Positions 1 through 9,860 of a stretch of 64,000 nucleotides of DNA are shown piece by piece. Origin of the DNA: Pseudomonas sp. 8O (lineage in GTDB: Bacteria > Pseudomonadota > Gammaproteobacteria > Pseudomonadales > Pseudomonadaceae); NCBI RefSeq assembly GCF_902506495.1, contig NZ_LR733264.1:1054001-1118000 (forward strand), given 5' to 3'. The position numbers and the translations under genes are program-made. Within the stretch, counting starts at the first letter, position 1. Each line of letters starts with the position of its first letter. The notes beneath the pieces are model-generated. The model saw nothing but the letters and a program-made list of their open reading frames with translations, was not told the origin of the DNA and did no database searches.

Positions 1-1029
1 TGGCCGGGCGATCTGTGGAAGACCGGCGGCGCCGCGCCCTGGCTGGGCGGCTACTACGATGCCGACACCAATCTGCTGTTCTTCGGTACCGGTAACCCGG
101 CGCCGTGGAACTCGCACCTGCGTCCCGGCGACAACCTCTATTCGTCCTCGCGCCTGGCGCTGAACCCGGACGACGGCAGCATCAAGTGGCACTTCCAGAC
201 CACGCCGCACGACGGTTGGGACTTCGACGGGGTCAACGAGTTGATCTCCTTCGATTACCAGGAAGGCGGCAAGACCGTGAAGGCCGCAGCGACCGCCGAC
301 CGCAATGGCTTTTTCTACGTGCTCGACCGCACCAACGGCAAGTTCATCCGTGGCTTCCCCTTCGTCGACAAGATCACCTGGGCCAAGGGCCTGGACAAGA
401 ATGGCCGGCCGATCTACGACGACAGCAACCGTCCCGGCTCGCCGAGCGCGAAGGAGAAGGGCAAGAGCGTGTTCTCCGCACCGGCCTTCCTCGGCGCGAA
501 GAACTGGATGCCCATGGCCTACAGCCAGGACACAGGGCTGTTCTACGTGCCGTCCAACGAGTGGGGCATGGATATCTGGAACGAAGACATTGCCTACAAG
601 AAGGGTGCGGCCTACCTGGGCGCCGGCTTCACCATCAAACCACTCAATGAGGACTACATCGGCGTGCTGCGCGCCATCGATCCGAAGACCGGTAAGGAAG
701 TCTGGCGCCACAAGAACTATGCGCCGCTGTGGGGCGGGGTACTGACCACCAAGGGCAACCTGGTGTTCACCGGCAACCCGGAAGGCTACCTGCAGGCGTT
801 CAACGCCAAGACCGGCGAGAAAGTCTGGGAATTCCAGACCGGCTCGGGCGTGATCGGCTCGCCCGTGACCTGGGAAATGGACGGCGAGCAGTACGTCTCG
901 GTGCTATCCGGCTGGGGTGGTGCGGTGCCGCTGTGGGGCGGCGAGGTGGCCAAGCGCGTCAAGCACCTGAATCAGGGCGGCATGCTGTGGACCTTCAAGC
1001 TGCCGAAGGAACTGGTGGCCAAGCGCTGA
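1..1029 (+). CDS. exaA: Quinoprotein ethanol dehydrogenase, C-terminal part (5' end outside window)
   Basis: Frame 1 is open from the first base to a TGA at 1027, giving about 342 C-terminal residues of a PQQ- and calcium-dependent periplasmic alcohol dehydrogenase. It oxidises ethanol to acetaldehyde and passes electrons to a cytochrome c. The sequence shows the beta-propeller signature GNPAPWNS near nt 91, with the Asn expected to bind calcium. [11 protein letters not shown] near nt 208 carries the catalytic Asp. Repeated propeller W-motifs such as [18 protein letters not shown] also appear. The next genes, an aldehyde dehydrogenase and the PQQ biosynthesis operon, fit this role. The start codon and signal peptide lie upstream of the window. 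Confidence 0.95.
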   Translation, partial: WPGDLWKTGGAAPWLGGYYDADTNLLFFGTGNPAPWNSHLRPGDNLYSSSRLALNPDDGSIKWHFQTTPHDGWDFDGVNELISFDYQEGGKTVKAAATADRNGFFYVLDRTNGKFIRGFPFVDKITWAKGLDKNGRPIYDDSNRPGSPSAKEKGKSVFSAPAFLGAKNWMPMAYSQDTGLFYVPSNEWGMDIWNEDIAYKKGAAYLGAGFTIKPLNEDYIGVLRAIDPKTGKEVWRHKNYAPLWGGVLTTKGNLVFTGNPEGYLQAFNAKTGEKVWEFQTGSGVIGSPVTWEMDGEQYVSVLSGWGGAVPLWGGEVAKRVKHLNQGGMLWTFKLPKELVAKR

Positions 1030-1045
1030 TTGCTTGAGGTCTCAG

Positions 1046-1080
1046 ACGATGGCCGGACTCTGTCCGGCCATCGTCGTTTC
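1046..1080 (+). terminator. Rho-independent terminator after exaA
   Basis: A perfect 13-bp stem (1046-1058 with 1062-1074) has a 3-nt loop and a short T-rich tail. It lies 17 bp after the exaA stop and separates exaA from exaC. Confidence 0.8.
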
Positions 1081-1225
1081 CGGCGCCTGCCTGCCCGCGC
1101 CGAGTCGCTGTGAAATACCACGGCGGATTTTCGCGTTCGGGAACGCAAGACCAGGCGAACGGGTCTAGCCTTTAGCTTCCACAGCCTCGTGCCTCGCTGC
1201 CAAAAGCCCGTGCCAGACAGCTCTT

Positions 1226-1241
1226 GCCGCTCTACTACCAA
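1226..1241 (+). promoter_or_regulatory. Candidate shared regulator site upstream of exaC
   Basis: GCCGCTCTACTACCAA here resembles GCCGCCTACCTACCAA at 3225-3240 upstream of pqqA, with 12 of 16 positions identical. The two sites lie at similar distances from their start codons, about 119 and 103 bp. A common activator of alcohol-oxidation genes (ErbR/AgmR or ExaE type) is an inference. I see no other feature in the gene-free stretch 1081-1359, and exaB (cytochrome c550), which neighbours exaA in P. aeruginosa, is not there. Confidence 0.4.
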
Positions 1242-1359
1242 ATGACTAGGCGATCTGTGCCATGGGCGCATACCGAGGTTTCCGGGGGCTTCCTAAGATC
1301 GAACCATGACTCGCTTCCCCGATTGGCAGCGGGCTCCGACAACAAGAGAGGTCATCATC

Positions 1360-2880
<1,521 letters not shown>

Positions 2881-2888
2881 GACCCACC

Positions 2889-2922
2889 AGGCCGCATGCT
2901 CGCTCCGGTGTGCGGCCTTCTT
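2889..2922 (+). terminator. Terminator after exaC
   Basis: The stem AGGCCGCA (2889-2896) pairs with TGCGGCCT (2911-2918) and is followed by TCTT. It lies 8 bp after the exaC stop. Confidence 0.65.
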
Positions 2923-2928
2923 GAGAGC

Positions 2929-2990
2929 GTAGGGTGCGCTGTGCGCACCGCTTGCCGGTGCCCGACCTCGTTGCGCGCAGCGCACCCTGG
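2929..2990. repeat. Palindromic GTAGGGTGCGC repeat pair (REPIN-like)
   Basis: The forward unit 2929-2949 (GTAGGGTGCGC, then GTGCGCACC) is followed by a second unit in opposite orientation ending GCGCACCCT at 2988. Two inverted REP units form one hairpin-capable element. The same repeat recurs at 4373, 4431, 5242, 5291, 6730, 7045, 7600 and 7645. Confidence 0.8.
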
Positions 2991-3017
2991 CGGATGGGTC
3001 GGCAGATGTTTATCGCG

Positions 3018-3040
3018 ACGCGGCTTCGGCCGCGTTTTTT
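3018..3040 (+). terminator. Strong intrinsic terminator with TTCG tetraloop
   Basis: The stem ACGCGGC (3018-3024), TTCG loop and GCCGCGT (3029-3035) are followed by a run of T to 3040. It is a second terminator in the exaC-pqqA gap and shields pqqA from upstream transcription. Confidence 0.75.
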
Positions 3041-3087
3041 ATTGGCGCCTGCAAAGAAAGCGCGCTGATGCAGCACGCGTCTGACTG

Positions 3088-3110
3088 GTAGGAGCGGATT
3101 GATCCGCGAT
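3088..3110. repeat. REP-like repeat, GTAGGAGCGG family
   Basis: GTAGGAGCGGATTGATCCGC is a short palindromic unit resembling a known family of Pseudomonas REP sequences. It is a different family from the one at 2929. Confidence 0.55.
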
Positions 3111-3133
3111 AGGGCCGGCCTCGCACCCCGTTT

Positions 3134-3190
3134 CGTAGCCCGGATGCAATCCGGGGATGACCTCGATACTTCCCGGATTTCATCCGGGCT
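3134..3190. repeat. REP-like inverted pair, GTAGCCCGGATG family
   Basis: GTAGCCCGGATGCAATCCGGG (from 3135) is mirrored by CCCGGATTTCATCCGGGCT at 3172-3190. This is a third REP-type family within 260 bp of the exaC-pqqA gap. Confidence 0.65.
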
Positions 3191-3224
3191 TCCCGCAGCT
3201 TGCATGCGCGTCTGGCAAAGCCCT

Positions 3225-3240
3225 GCCGCCTACCTACCAA
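3225..3240 (+). promoter_or_regulatory. Candidate shared regulator site upstream of pqqA
   Basis: GCCGCCTACCTACCAA is the partner of the site at 1226-1241. The leaders just before exaC and pqqA are also alike (AACAAGAG...CATCATG), which supports shared control of dehydrogenase and cofactor genes. Confidence 0.4.
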
Positions 3241-3342
3241 TGCCAGCCAAATCTCCTCCCAAAGTACCATTTGGCCTCTTGCCTGGCGGGGGCTTAATGG
3301 GGTTGCCGGAATGCCCCGGCTCAATAACAAGAGGACCGCATC

Positions 3343-3414
3343 ATGTGGACTAAACCCGCCTACACCGATCTGCGTATTGGCTTCGAAGTGACGATGTATT
3401 TCGCCAACCGCTGA
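3343..3414 (+). CDS. pqqA: PQQ precursor peptide PqqA
   Basis: This 23-residue peptide, [20 protein letters not shown] plus three residues, is the ribosomally made substrate of PQQ biosynthesis. Glu15 and Tyr19, the two residues that become PQQ, are present in EVTMY. The ribosome site AAGAGGA lies just upstream. It is the first gene of the pqq operon. Confidence 0.97.
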
Positions 3415-3423
3415 TCGCTCCTG

Positions 3424-3442
3424 GCCCCGGCTCGTCCGGGGC
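3424..3442 (+). terminator. pqqA-pqqB intercistronic hairpin (attenuator)
   Basis: GCCCCGG (3424-3430) pairs with CCGGGGC (3436-3442). There is no T-run, so it probably stabilises the pqqA message or causes partial termination. This agrees with the high pqqA to pqqB transcript ratio known in other bacteria. Confidence 0.5.
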
Positions 3443-3461
3443 ATCCCCGCTGGTGACTTAC

Positions 3462-4376
3462 ATGCATATCCAGATTCTCGGTTCCGCCGCTGGCGGTGGC
3501 TTCCCCCAGTGGAACTGCAACTGCCGCAATTGCCGTGGCCTGCGCGCTGGCACGCTGCGGGCGCAACCGCGTACGCAGTCGTCCATCGCCATTTCCGATG
3601 ACGCTCAGCAGTGGATCCTGTGCAATGCCTCGCCGGACATCCGCGCGCAGATCGAAGCCTTTCCGGCGCTGCAACCGGCGCGCAAGCTGCGTGATACGGC
3701 CATCGCCGGTATCGTCCTGCTCGACAGCCAGATCGACCACTGCACCGGCCTGCTGACCCTGCGCGAGGGCTGTCCGCATCAGGTCTGGTGTACCGAGATG
3801 GTGCATCAGGATCTGACCAGCGGCTTTGCGCTGTTCAACATGCTCAGCCACTGGAACGGTGGCCTGCAGCATCAGTTGATCGAGCTGGACGCCAAGCCCT
3901 TCAGCATTCCCGCGTGCCCGGCGCTGAGCATCACTGCCATCGCCCTGCGCAGCAGCGCACCGCCGTATTCGCCGCATCGCGGCAATCCGCATCCGGGCGA
4001 CAACATCGGCCTGTTCATCGAGGACCGGCGCAACGGCCGCAGCCTGTTCTACGCCCCCGGTCTCGGCCAGGTGGACGAGCACTTGCTGAGCTGGATGCGC
4101 CGCGCCGACTGCCTGCTGGTAGACGGCACCCTGTGGCGCGACGACGAGATGCGCGTGTGCGAGGTCGGCGACAAGCTCGGCAGCGAGATGGGTCATCTCT
4201 GCCAGAGCGGCCCGGGCGGCATGATCGAAGTGCTCGACGGCCTGCCGAGCGCACGCAAGATCCTCATTCATATCAACAACACCAACCCGATTCTCGACCT
4301 GGATTCGCCCGAGCGTGCTGAGCTGGACGCGCATGGCATCGAGGTCGCGTTCGATGGCATGAGCATCGTTTTGTAG
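3462..4376 (+). CDS. pqqB: PQQ biosynthesis protein PqqB
   Basis: A 304-residue metallo-beta-lactamase-fold protein, the usual PqqB length. Known work places it as an iron-dependent hydroxylase acting on the Glu-Tyr product of PqqE/PqqF. The ATG at 3462 ([17 protein letters not shown]) is chosen over an in-frame GTG at 3453 because it matches the family N-terminus. A zinc-binding CNCRNC motif is at the N-terminus and [13 protein letters not shown] lies mid-protein. Its TAG stop (4374-4376) lies inside a degenerate GTAGGGTG repeat unit, so the extreme C-terminus was probably set by repeat insertion. Confidence 0.95.
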   Translation: MHIQILGSAAGGGFPQWNCNCRNCRGLRAGTLRAQPRTQSSIAISDDAQQWILCNASPDIRAQIEAFPALQPARKLRDTAIAGIVLLDSQIDHCTGLLTLREGCPHQVWCTEMVHQDLTSGFALFNMLSHWNGGLQHQLIELDAKPFSIPACPALSITAIALRSSAPPYSPHRGNPHPGDNIGLFIEDRRNGRSLFYAPGLGQVDEHLLSWMRRADCLLVDGTLWRDDEMRVCEVGDKLGSEMGHLCQSGPGGMIEVLDGLPSARKILIHINNTNPILDLDSPERAELDAHGIEVAFDGMSIVL

Positions 4377-4451
4377 GGTGTTGCGGGGCCGCCCAGGCTG
4401 TGCGTACCAGCAATTCAGATGGCTAGCATTGGTGCGCACGGCGCACCCTAC
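4373..4451. repeat. REPIN-like pair between pqqB and pqqC
   Basis: A degenerate forward unit (GTAGGGTGTTGCGG..., from 4373) and a perfect reverse unit (GGTGCGCACGGCGCACCCTA plus C, 4431-4451) flank a 20-30 nt centre. The forward unit contains the pqqB stop codon. Confidence 0.75.
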
Positions 4452-4475
4452 GGCAATGCGTACCGGAGCGTTCTG

Positions 4476-5228
4476 ATGAGCCAACCTGCCATGACACCTG
4501 CCGAATTCGAGCAGGCGCTGCGCGCCAAGGGCGCGCTGTATCACATTCATCATCCGTTCCATCGTGCGATGTACGAAGGACGCGCCACCCGCGAGCAGAT
4601 CCAGGGCTGGGTGGCCAACCGTTTCTACTACCAGGTCAACATCCCGCTGAAGGATGCGGCGATCCTCGCCAACTGCCCGGATCGCGAGACGCGGCGCGAG
4701 TGGATTCAGCGCGTCCTCGATCACGATGGGGCGCCGGGCGAGGAGGGCGGCATCGAGGCCTGGCTGCGCCTGGCCGAGTCGGTCGGTCTCGACCGCGAGC
4801 AGGTGCTGTCGCAGGAGCTGGTATTGCCCGGCGTGCGTTTCGCCGTCGATGCTTACGTCAACTTCGCTCGCCGCGCCAGCTGGCAGGAGGCGGCCAGTAG
4901 TTCGCTGACCGAACTGTTCGCCCCGCAGATTCATCAGTCGCGTCTGGATGCCTGGCCGCAGCACTACCCGTGGATCGACGCCACCGGCTATGACTACTTT
5001 CGCAAGCGCCTGAAAGAGGCGCGCCGCGATGTCGAGCATGGCCTGCGCATCACCCTCGAGCACTACCGCACCCGTGAAGCGCAGGAGCGCATGCTGCAGA
5101 TCCTGCAGTTCAAGCTGGACGTGCTGTGGAGCATGCTCGACGCGATGAGCATGGCCTACGAGCTGCAACGCCCGCCGTATCACACAGTGACAGCCACGCG
5201 CGCCTGGCATCGGGGTATAGCCTTATGA
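4476..5228 (+). CDS. pqqC: Pyrroloquinoline-quinone synthase PqqC
   Basis: A 250-residue cofactorless oxidase that catalyses the last step of PQQ synthesis, ring closure and eight-electron oxidation. The ATG at 4476 ([13 protein letters not shown]...) is chosen because GGAGCG lies 5 bp upstream and the length matches the family. The open frame runs on upstream to 4419 only because it reads through the repeat as [30 protein letters not shown] and the [11 protein letters not shown] loop are typical PqqC segments with active-site His, Arg and Tyr. Confidence 0.96.
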   Translation: MSQPAMTPAEFEQALRAKGALYHIHHPFHRAMYEGRATREQIQGWVANRFYYQVNIPLKDAAILANCPDRETRREWIQRVLDHDGAPGEEGGIEAWLRLAESVGLDREQVLSQELVLPGVRFAVDAYVNFARRASWQEAASSSLTELFAPQIHQSRLDAWPQHYPWIDATGYDYFRKRLKEARRDVEHGLRITLEHYRTREAQERMLQILQFKLDVLWSMLDAMSMAYELQRPPYHTVTATRAWHRGIAL

Positions 5229-5241
5229 GTTTCGAGCAAGC

Positions 5242-5311
5242 GGTGCGCACGGCGCACCCTACGGTCGCATTTCCGTTCGACGCGCCCTTTGTAGGGTGCG
5301 CCGCGCGCACC
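5242..5311. repeat. Two inverted GTAGGGTGCGC repeat units between pqqC and pqqD
   Basis: The reverse unit 5242-5262 and forward unit 5291-5311 are back to back, about 28 bp apart. They fill most of the pqqC-pqqD gap. Confidence 0.75.
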
Positions 5312-5328
5312 AGTTTGGAGTCAGAAGT

Positions 5329-5607
5329 ATGACCGCCGCCATCTTGCCCAATATCCCCGCCATTCGCCGCGGCTTCCGTCTGCAGTTCGAACCGGCCCAG
5401 GGTTGTCACGTGCTGCTCTATCCGGAAGGCATGATCAAGCTCAACGACAGTGCCAGCGAGATTCTCCAGCAGGTCGACGGCAAGCGTTCGGTGGCCGAGA
5501 TCATCGGCAACCTGCACCAGCGCTTCCCCGATGTGCCGGGCATCGACGAAGACATTCTTGCCTTCATGGAGGTGGCCCATGCTCAGTTCTGGATCGAGCT
5601 TCGCTAA
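5329..5607 (+). CDS. pqqD: PqqA-binding chaperone PqqD
   Basis: A 92-residue peptide chaperone that presents PqqA to the radical SAM enzyme PqqE (RiPP recognition element fold). The start is the ATG at 5329 ([16 protein letters not shown]) behind TTGGAG. The longer frame from 5296 is repeat-derived. Family features include [22 protein letters not shown] near the N-terminus, [13 protein letters not shown] and the helical end [11 protein letters not shown]. It overlaps pqqE by 29 bp, suggesting coupled translation. Confidence 0.95.
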   Translation: MTAAILPNIPAIRRGFRLQFEPAQGCHVLLYPEGMIKLNDSASEILQQVDGKRSVAEIIGNLHQRFPDVPGIDEDILAFMEVAHAQFWIELR

Positions 5608-6733
5608 GCCGGGCGTGCAGGTCGGCCCGCCGCTCTGGCTGCTGGCCGAGCTGACCTACCGCTGCCCCCTGCAGTGCCCGTATTGCTCCAACCCGCTGGA
5701 TTTCGCCAAGCAGGGCACCGAGCTGAGTACCGCGGAGTGGATCGAGGTATTCCGCCAGGCCCGTGAGCTGGGCGCAGCGCAGTTGGGTTTTTCCGGCGGC
5801 GAGCCGCTGGTGCGCCAGGATCTGGCCGAGCTGATCGCGGCGGCGCGGGGGCTGGGCTACTACACCAACCTGATCACCTCCGGTATCGGCCTGACCGAGG
5901 CGCGCATCGCCGAGTTCGCCGACGCCGGGCTCGATCATATCCAGATCAGCTTCCAGGCTGCCGACGAAGAGGTGAACAACCTGCTGGCCGGATCGAAGAA
6001 GGCCTTCGCGCAGAAACTGGCGATGGCCCGTGCGGTCAAGGCTCACGGCTACCCGATGGTGCTCAACTTCGTCACCCACCGGCACAATATCGACAACATC
6101 GAGCGCATCATCGAGCTGTGCCTGGAGCTGGAGGCGGATTTCGTCGAACTCGCCACCTGTCAGTTCTACGGCTGGGCCGAGCTCAACCGTGCAGGGCTCC
6201 TGCCGACCCGCGCCCAGCTGGAGCGCGCCGAGCGCATCACCCAGCAGTGGCGCGACAAGCTGGCGGCCGAGAATCATCCGTGCAAGCTGATCTTCGTCAC
6301 CCCGGATTACTACGAAGAGCGCCCCAAGGGCTGCATGAATGGCTGGGGTAACCTGTTCCTCGATATCACCCCGGACGGTACGGCACTGCCTTGCCACAGC
6401 GCGCGGCAGTTGCCGGTGCAGTTTCCCAATGTGCGCGAGCACAGCATCTCGCACATCTGGCGCGAGTCGTTTGGCTTCAACCGCTTCCGTGGTGACGACT
6501 GGATGTCCGAGCCGTGCCGTTCGTGCGACGAGAAGCACAAGGATTTCGGAGGCTGTCGCTGCCAGGCCTTCATGCTCACCGGCGATGCCAGCAACGCCGA
6601 CCCGGTGTGCAGCAAGTCGGCGCACCATGGCGTGATTCTCGCCGCACGCCAGCAGGCCGACGAGGCCCCGCTGGGGCTGGAAGCGCTGCAGTACCGCAAC
6701 GACAAGGCCTCGCGAATCATATGCAAAGCGTAG
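5579..6733 (+). CDS. pqqE: Radical SAM enzyme PqqE
   Basis: A 384-residue radical S-adenosylmethionine enzyme that links Glu and Tyr of PqqA. The start is the ATG at 5579 inside pqqD, giving [12 protein letters not shown]... The SAM-cluster motif CPLQCPYC provides Cys29, Cys33 and Cys36. GFSGGEPL is the SAM-binding glycine motif. A SPASM domain with auxiliary-cluster cysteines ([32 protein letters not shown]) fills the C-terminal third. The TAG stop at 6731-6733 is contributed by a repeat unit (6730-6750), as in pqqB. Confidence 0.96.
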   Translation: MLSSGSSFAKPGVQVGPPLWLLAELTYRCPLQCPYCSNPLDFAKQGTELSTAEWIEVFRQARELGAAQLGFSGGEPLVRQDLAELIAAARGLGYYTNLITSGIGLTEARIAEFADAGLDHIQISFQAADEEVNNLLAGSKKAFAQKLAMARAVKAHGYPMVLNFVTHRHNIDNIERIIELCLELEADFVELATCQFYGWAELNRAGLLPTRAQLERAERITQQWRDKLAAENHPCKLIFVTPDYYEERPKGCMNGWGNLFLDITPDGTALPCHSARQLPVQFPNVREHSISHIWRESFGFNRFRGDDWMSEPCRSCDEKHKDFGGCRCQAFMLTGDASNADPVCSKSAHHGVILAARQQADEAPLGLEALQYRNDKASRIICKA

Positions 6734-8619
6734 GGTGCGTCGTGCGCACCGGTTCTGACGCGATATGGAGTGCCGAACAGGCCGCAGCCGCCAGTGCTGA
6801 CTTCGCCGAACTGCACGCTGCCCACGGCGGTTTGCTGTGGGTGGCGTTCGATCCTCAGCTGGCGCGTTGCGGGCTGTTCTTTTGCTGCGACGGCGTGGTG
6901 TGTGAACTGACGCCGCCAGGGTTTTCCGTGCGCAGCCGCGTCTACGAATACGGTGGTGGCGCCTGCTGTGCCACGGAGCAGGGCGTAGCCTTCGTCAACG
7001 AGCGTGATCAGCAGGTCTATCGCATCGATATTGGCCTGGACGGCGGTGCGCACGGCGCACCCTACCTGATAACTGATCAGCCTCACTGCCGTTATGGCGA
7101 TTTGTCCTTCGTGCCCGCCTGGCAGGCGCTGTTGGCTGTAGAGGAAAACCATGAAGGCGATGCAGTGGTGCATCGCCTGGTACGCATCGGCCTTGGTGGC
7201 AAGCGCGAAGTATTGGTCGAGGGCGCCGATTTCTACGCTGCGCCGGTGGCCGACCCTGGTGGCCAGCGTCTGGGCTGGATCGAGTGGGATCGACCACATC
7301 AGCCCTGGGTCGTCACGCGCCTGTGCCAGCGTGAGTCCGGCGAGCGCATTCGGGTGCTGTCAGGTGAGACGGAGGATCGATCCCTGCAGCAGCCGCGTTT
7401 CGATATGCAGGGCCGATTGTGGGCGTTGAGCGACCGTGCCGGTTGGTGGCAGCCCGAGTGTATCGATGCCGATATGAATTGGGATGCTGCGCCCTGCGAT
7501 CACGCCCCGGCGCCCTGGCAACTGGGCGGCCGAACCTATCTGCCGCTGGAAAACGATGAGCTGCTGCTGACCCGTTTCGAGGAGGGCGTCGGCGTTCTCG
7601 TAGCGTGCGCTGCGCGCACCGATTCTTTTGCCGCCGAGACCGCTGGTGCGCATGGCGCACCCTACGGTGAGCCAAGCACAGAGCGGCGACTGGCTGAAGG
7701 CTTTACCCGTTTCCGTAGCCTGGCCGCGGATGTCGAGCACTTCTACTGCATCGCTGGCGCCCCGGATCGTCTGCCGGCGGTGCTTGCCATTCGCCGAAGC
7801 GATGGAACCGTGCGGATACTCGCCGGTGGCGAGCAGCCCTTGCCCGATGAACAGCTATCACGGCCTCAGCCATTCAGCTGCGCGGTGGGTGAGGACGAAC
7901 GCAGTCACGGCTTTTTCTACTCGCCCGTATCAACCTGCGAGCGCCCACCGCTGGTGATCTTCCTGCACGGTGGCCCGACCTCGGCCTGCTACCCGGTGTT
8001 CGATCCACGCATCGCCTTCTGGACGCTACGCGGCTACGCCGTGCTCGACCTCAACTACCGCGGCAGCAGCGGCTACGGTCGTGACTATCGCCTACGTCTG
8101 GCTGGCCAGTGGGGCGAGCTGGAGGTGCAGGACATTCGCGCCGCCATCGAGGCACTGGCCGAAGCGGGCCGTATCGATCCGCAGCGCGTATTCGTGCGTG
8201 GCGGCAGTGCGGGTGGTTTCAGTGCGCTGCGTGCACTGGTCGAGTTGCCGCTGCTACGCGGCGGCGCAAGCCTCTACGGAGTCAGCGACCCGCTGGCACT
8301 GCGCAGGCTGACCCACAAGTTCGAGGCGGATTATCTGGACTGGCTGATCGGCGATCCCGAGCAGGATGCCGAGCGCTACCGGGATCGCACCCCCCTGTTG
8401 CAGGCCGAACGGATCAAGGCACCGGTGATTTTCTTCCAGGGCGCGCTGGATGCCGTGGTGGTGCCGAGTCAGACCGAAAGCATGGTCGAGGCGCTGCGCC
8501 AACGCGGTTTACTGGTGCAATATCACCTGTTCGCCGAAGAACGCCATGGTTTCCGTCAGGCCACCAATCTGGCCGAGGCGCTGCGCGCCGAACATGCCTT
8601 CTATCAGCACCTGAGCTGA
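6721..8619 (+). CDS. pqqH: Prolyl-oligopeptidase family (S9) serine peptidase of the pqq operon
   Basis: A 632-residue protein with an N-terminal beta-propeller-like half and a C-terminal alpha/beta hydrolase peptidase. The catalytic Ser is in RGGSAGG, Asp in GALDAVVVP and His in EERHGFRQ. Orthologues sit at this place in Pseudomonas pqq operons (PA1990). A role in processing PqqA or its remnants is suspected rather than proven. The best start is the ATG at 6721, overlapping pqqE by 13 bp, so residues 4-10 come from a repeat. Two further repeats are inserted in frame: 21 bp at 7045 (GAHGAPY) and 66 bp at 7600-7665 (VACAART...GAHGAPY). Both lie in the propeller half, away from the catalytic residues. 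Confidence 0.85.
   Translation: MQSVGCVVRTGSDAIWSAEQAAAASADFAELHAAHGGLLWVAFDPQLARCGLFFCCDGVVCELTPPGFSVRSRVYEYGGGACCATEQGVAFVNERDQQVYRIDIGLDGGAHGAPYLITDQPHCRYGDLSFVPAWQALLAVEENHEGDAVVHRLVRIGLGGKREVLVEGADFYAAPVADPGGQRLGWIEWDRPHQPWVVTRLCQRESGERIRVLSGETEDRSLQQPRFDMQGRLWALSDRAGWWQPECIDADMNWDAAPCDHAPAPWQLGGRTYLPLENDELLLTRFEEGVGVLVACAARTDSFAAETAGAHGAPYGEPSTERRLAEGFTRFRSLAADVEHFYCIAGAPDRLPAVLAIRRSDGTVRILAGGEQPLPDEQLSRPQPFSCAVGEDERSHGFFYSPVSTCERPPLVIFLHGGPTSACYPVFDPRIAFWTLRGYAVLDLNYRGSSGYGRDYRLRLAGQWGELEVQDIRAAIEALAEAGRIDPQRVFVRGGSAGGFSALRALVELPLLRGGASLYGVSDPLALRRLTHKFEADYLDWLIGDPEQDAERYRDRTPLLQAERIKAPVIFFQGALDAVVVPSQTESMVEALRQRGLLVQYHLFAEERHGFRQATNLAEALRAEHAFYQHLS
6730..6750 (+). repeat. Repeat unit at the pqqE/pqqH junction
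   Basis: A single forward unit, GTAGGGTGCGTCGTGCGCAC plus C. It carries the pqqE stop codon and encodes residues 4-10 (VGCVVRT) of the overlapping peptidase gene. Confidence 0.75.
7045..7065 (-). repeat. In-frame repeat unit inside pqqH
   Basis: A perfect reverse-orientation copy of the repeat, 21 bp or exactly seven codons, read as GAHGAPY within the S9 peptidase. Confidence 0.8.
7600..7665. repeat. In-frame REPIN-like pair inside pqqH
   Basis: The forward unit 7600-7620 (one change, GTAGCGTGCGC) and reverse unit 7645-7665 together span 66 bp or 22 codons. The frame stays open, encoding VACAART, a spacer, then GAHGAPY. Confidence 0.8.
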
Positions 8620-8696
8620 TCGCAGCTCGCATTGCATAAACCGAGCAATGCAGTAGGCTGATCGCCACTCCATAACAAGAAATTTCAGGCCGTTGC

Positions 8697-9860
8697 ATGA
8701 GCCACGATTTGAGTCAGCTACGAAAATTCGTTTCCCCCGAGATCATCTTCGGCGCCGGCTCCCGGCATAATGTCGGCAACTATGCCAAGACCTTCGGTGC
8801 GCGCAAGGTACTGGTCGTTTCCGATCCCGGTGTGGTCGCGGCCGGTTGGGCCGGCGATATCGAAGCCAGTCTGCAGGCCCAGGGCATCGCCTACTGCCTG
8901 TACACCAGGGTCTCGCCCAACCCGCGCGTGGAAGAGGTGATGGAAGGCGCCGAGCTGTATCGCAGCGAGGGCTGCAACGTCATCGTCGCCGTCGGTGGCG
9001 GCAGCCCGATGGACTGCGCCAAGGGCATCGGCATCGTCGTCGCCCATGGCCGCAGCATTCTCGAATTCGAGGGCGTGGATACCATCCGCGTGCCGAGCCC
9101 GCCGCTGATCCTGATTCCGACCACCGCCGGCACTTCGGCCGACGTGTCCCAGTTCGTGATCATCTCCAACCAGCAGGAGCGGATGAAATTCTCCATCGTC
9201 AGCAAGGCGGTGGTGCCGGACGTGTCCCTGATCGACCCGGAAACCACGCTGAGCATGGACCCGTTCCTCAGTGCCTGTACCGGCATCGATGCCCTGGTAC
9301 ACGCCATCGAGGCATTCGTCTCTACCGGTAATGGCCCGCTCACCGACCCGCACGCGCTGGAAGCGATGCGCCTGATCAACGGCAACCTGGTGCAGATGAT
9401 CGCCAACCCGGCCGATATCGCTCTGCGCGAGAAGATCATGCTCGGCAGCATGCAGGCCGGCCTGGCCTTCTCCAACGCAATCCTTGGCGCGGTGCACGCC
9501 ATGAGCCACAGCCTGGGCGGCTTCCTCGACCTGCCACACGGCCTGTGCAATGCGGTACTGGTCGAGCATGTGGTGGCCTTCAACTACAGCGCCGCGCCGG
9601 AGCGTTTCAAGGTAATTGCCGAGACCCTCGGTATCGATTGCCGTGGTCTGAACCACGCGCAGATTCGCCAGCGTCTGGTCGAGCACCTGATCGCCTTCAA
9701 GCACGCCATGGGGTTCCGCGAGACGCTCGGTCTGCACGGTGTCAGCACTTCGGATATTCCGTTTTTGTCCAGCCATGCCATGGACGATCCGTGCATCCTC
9801 ACCAACCCGCGCGAGTCGACCCAGCGTGATGTCGAGGTGGTCTATGGCGAGGCGCTCTGA
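8697..9860 (+). CDS. ercA: Iron-containing alcohol dehydrogenase ErcA
   Basis: A 387-residue group III (iron-type) alcohol dehydrogenase. In P. aeruginosa ErcA is needed for normal ethanol oxidation and acts in its regulatory cascade, perhaps as a sensor of an alcohol or aldehyde. The NAD-binding GGGSPMDCAKG, TTAGTSADVSQFV and metal-site regions HAMSHSLGGFLDLPHG and EHVVAFN are present. The start MSHDLSQLRKF at 8697 follows a 77-bp gap holding a weak GCATTGC/GCAATGC hairpin. The gene overlaps the next one by 17 bp. Confidence 0.93.
   Translation: MSHDLSQLRKFVSPEIIFGAGSRHNVGNYAKTFGARKVLVVSDPGVVAAGWAGDIEASLQAQGIAYCLYTRVSPNPRVEEVMEGAELYRSEGCNVIVAVGGGSPMDCAKGIGIVVAHGRSILEFEGVDTIRVPSPPLILIPTTAGTSADVSQFVIISNQQERMKFSIVSKAVVPDVSLIDPETTLSMDPFLSACTGIDALVHAIEAFVSTGNGPLTDPHALEAMRLINGNLVQMIANPADIALREKIMLGSMQAGLAFSNAILGAVHAMSHSLGGFLDLPHGLCNAVLVEHVVAFNYSAAPERFKVIAETLGIDCRGLNHAQIRQRLVEHLIAFKHAMGFRETLGLHGVSTSDIPFLSSHAMDDPCILTNPRESTQRDVEVVYGEAL

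Noticed and set aside
2929..2990. Repeat units as rho-independent terminators
   Set aside because: They form hairpins but lack T-runs and occur inside coding sequence, so they are classed as REP-type repeats.
3360..5210. 616-codon open frame antisense to pqqB and pqqC
   Set aside because: A shadow frame produced by third-position GC bias; it runs through two conserved genes and repeat units.
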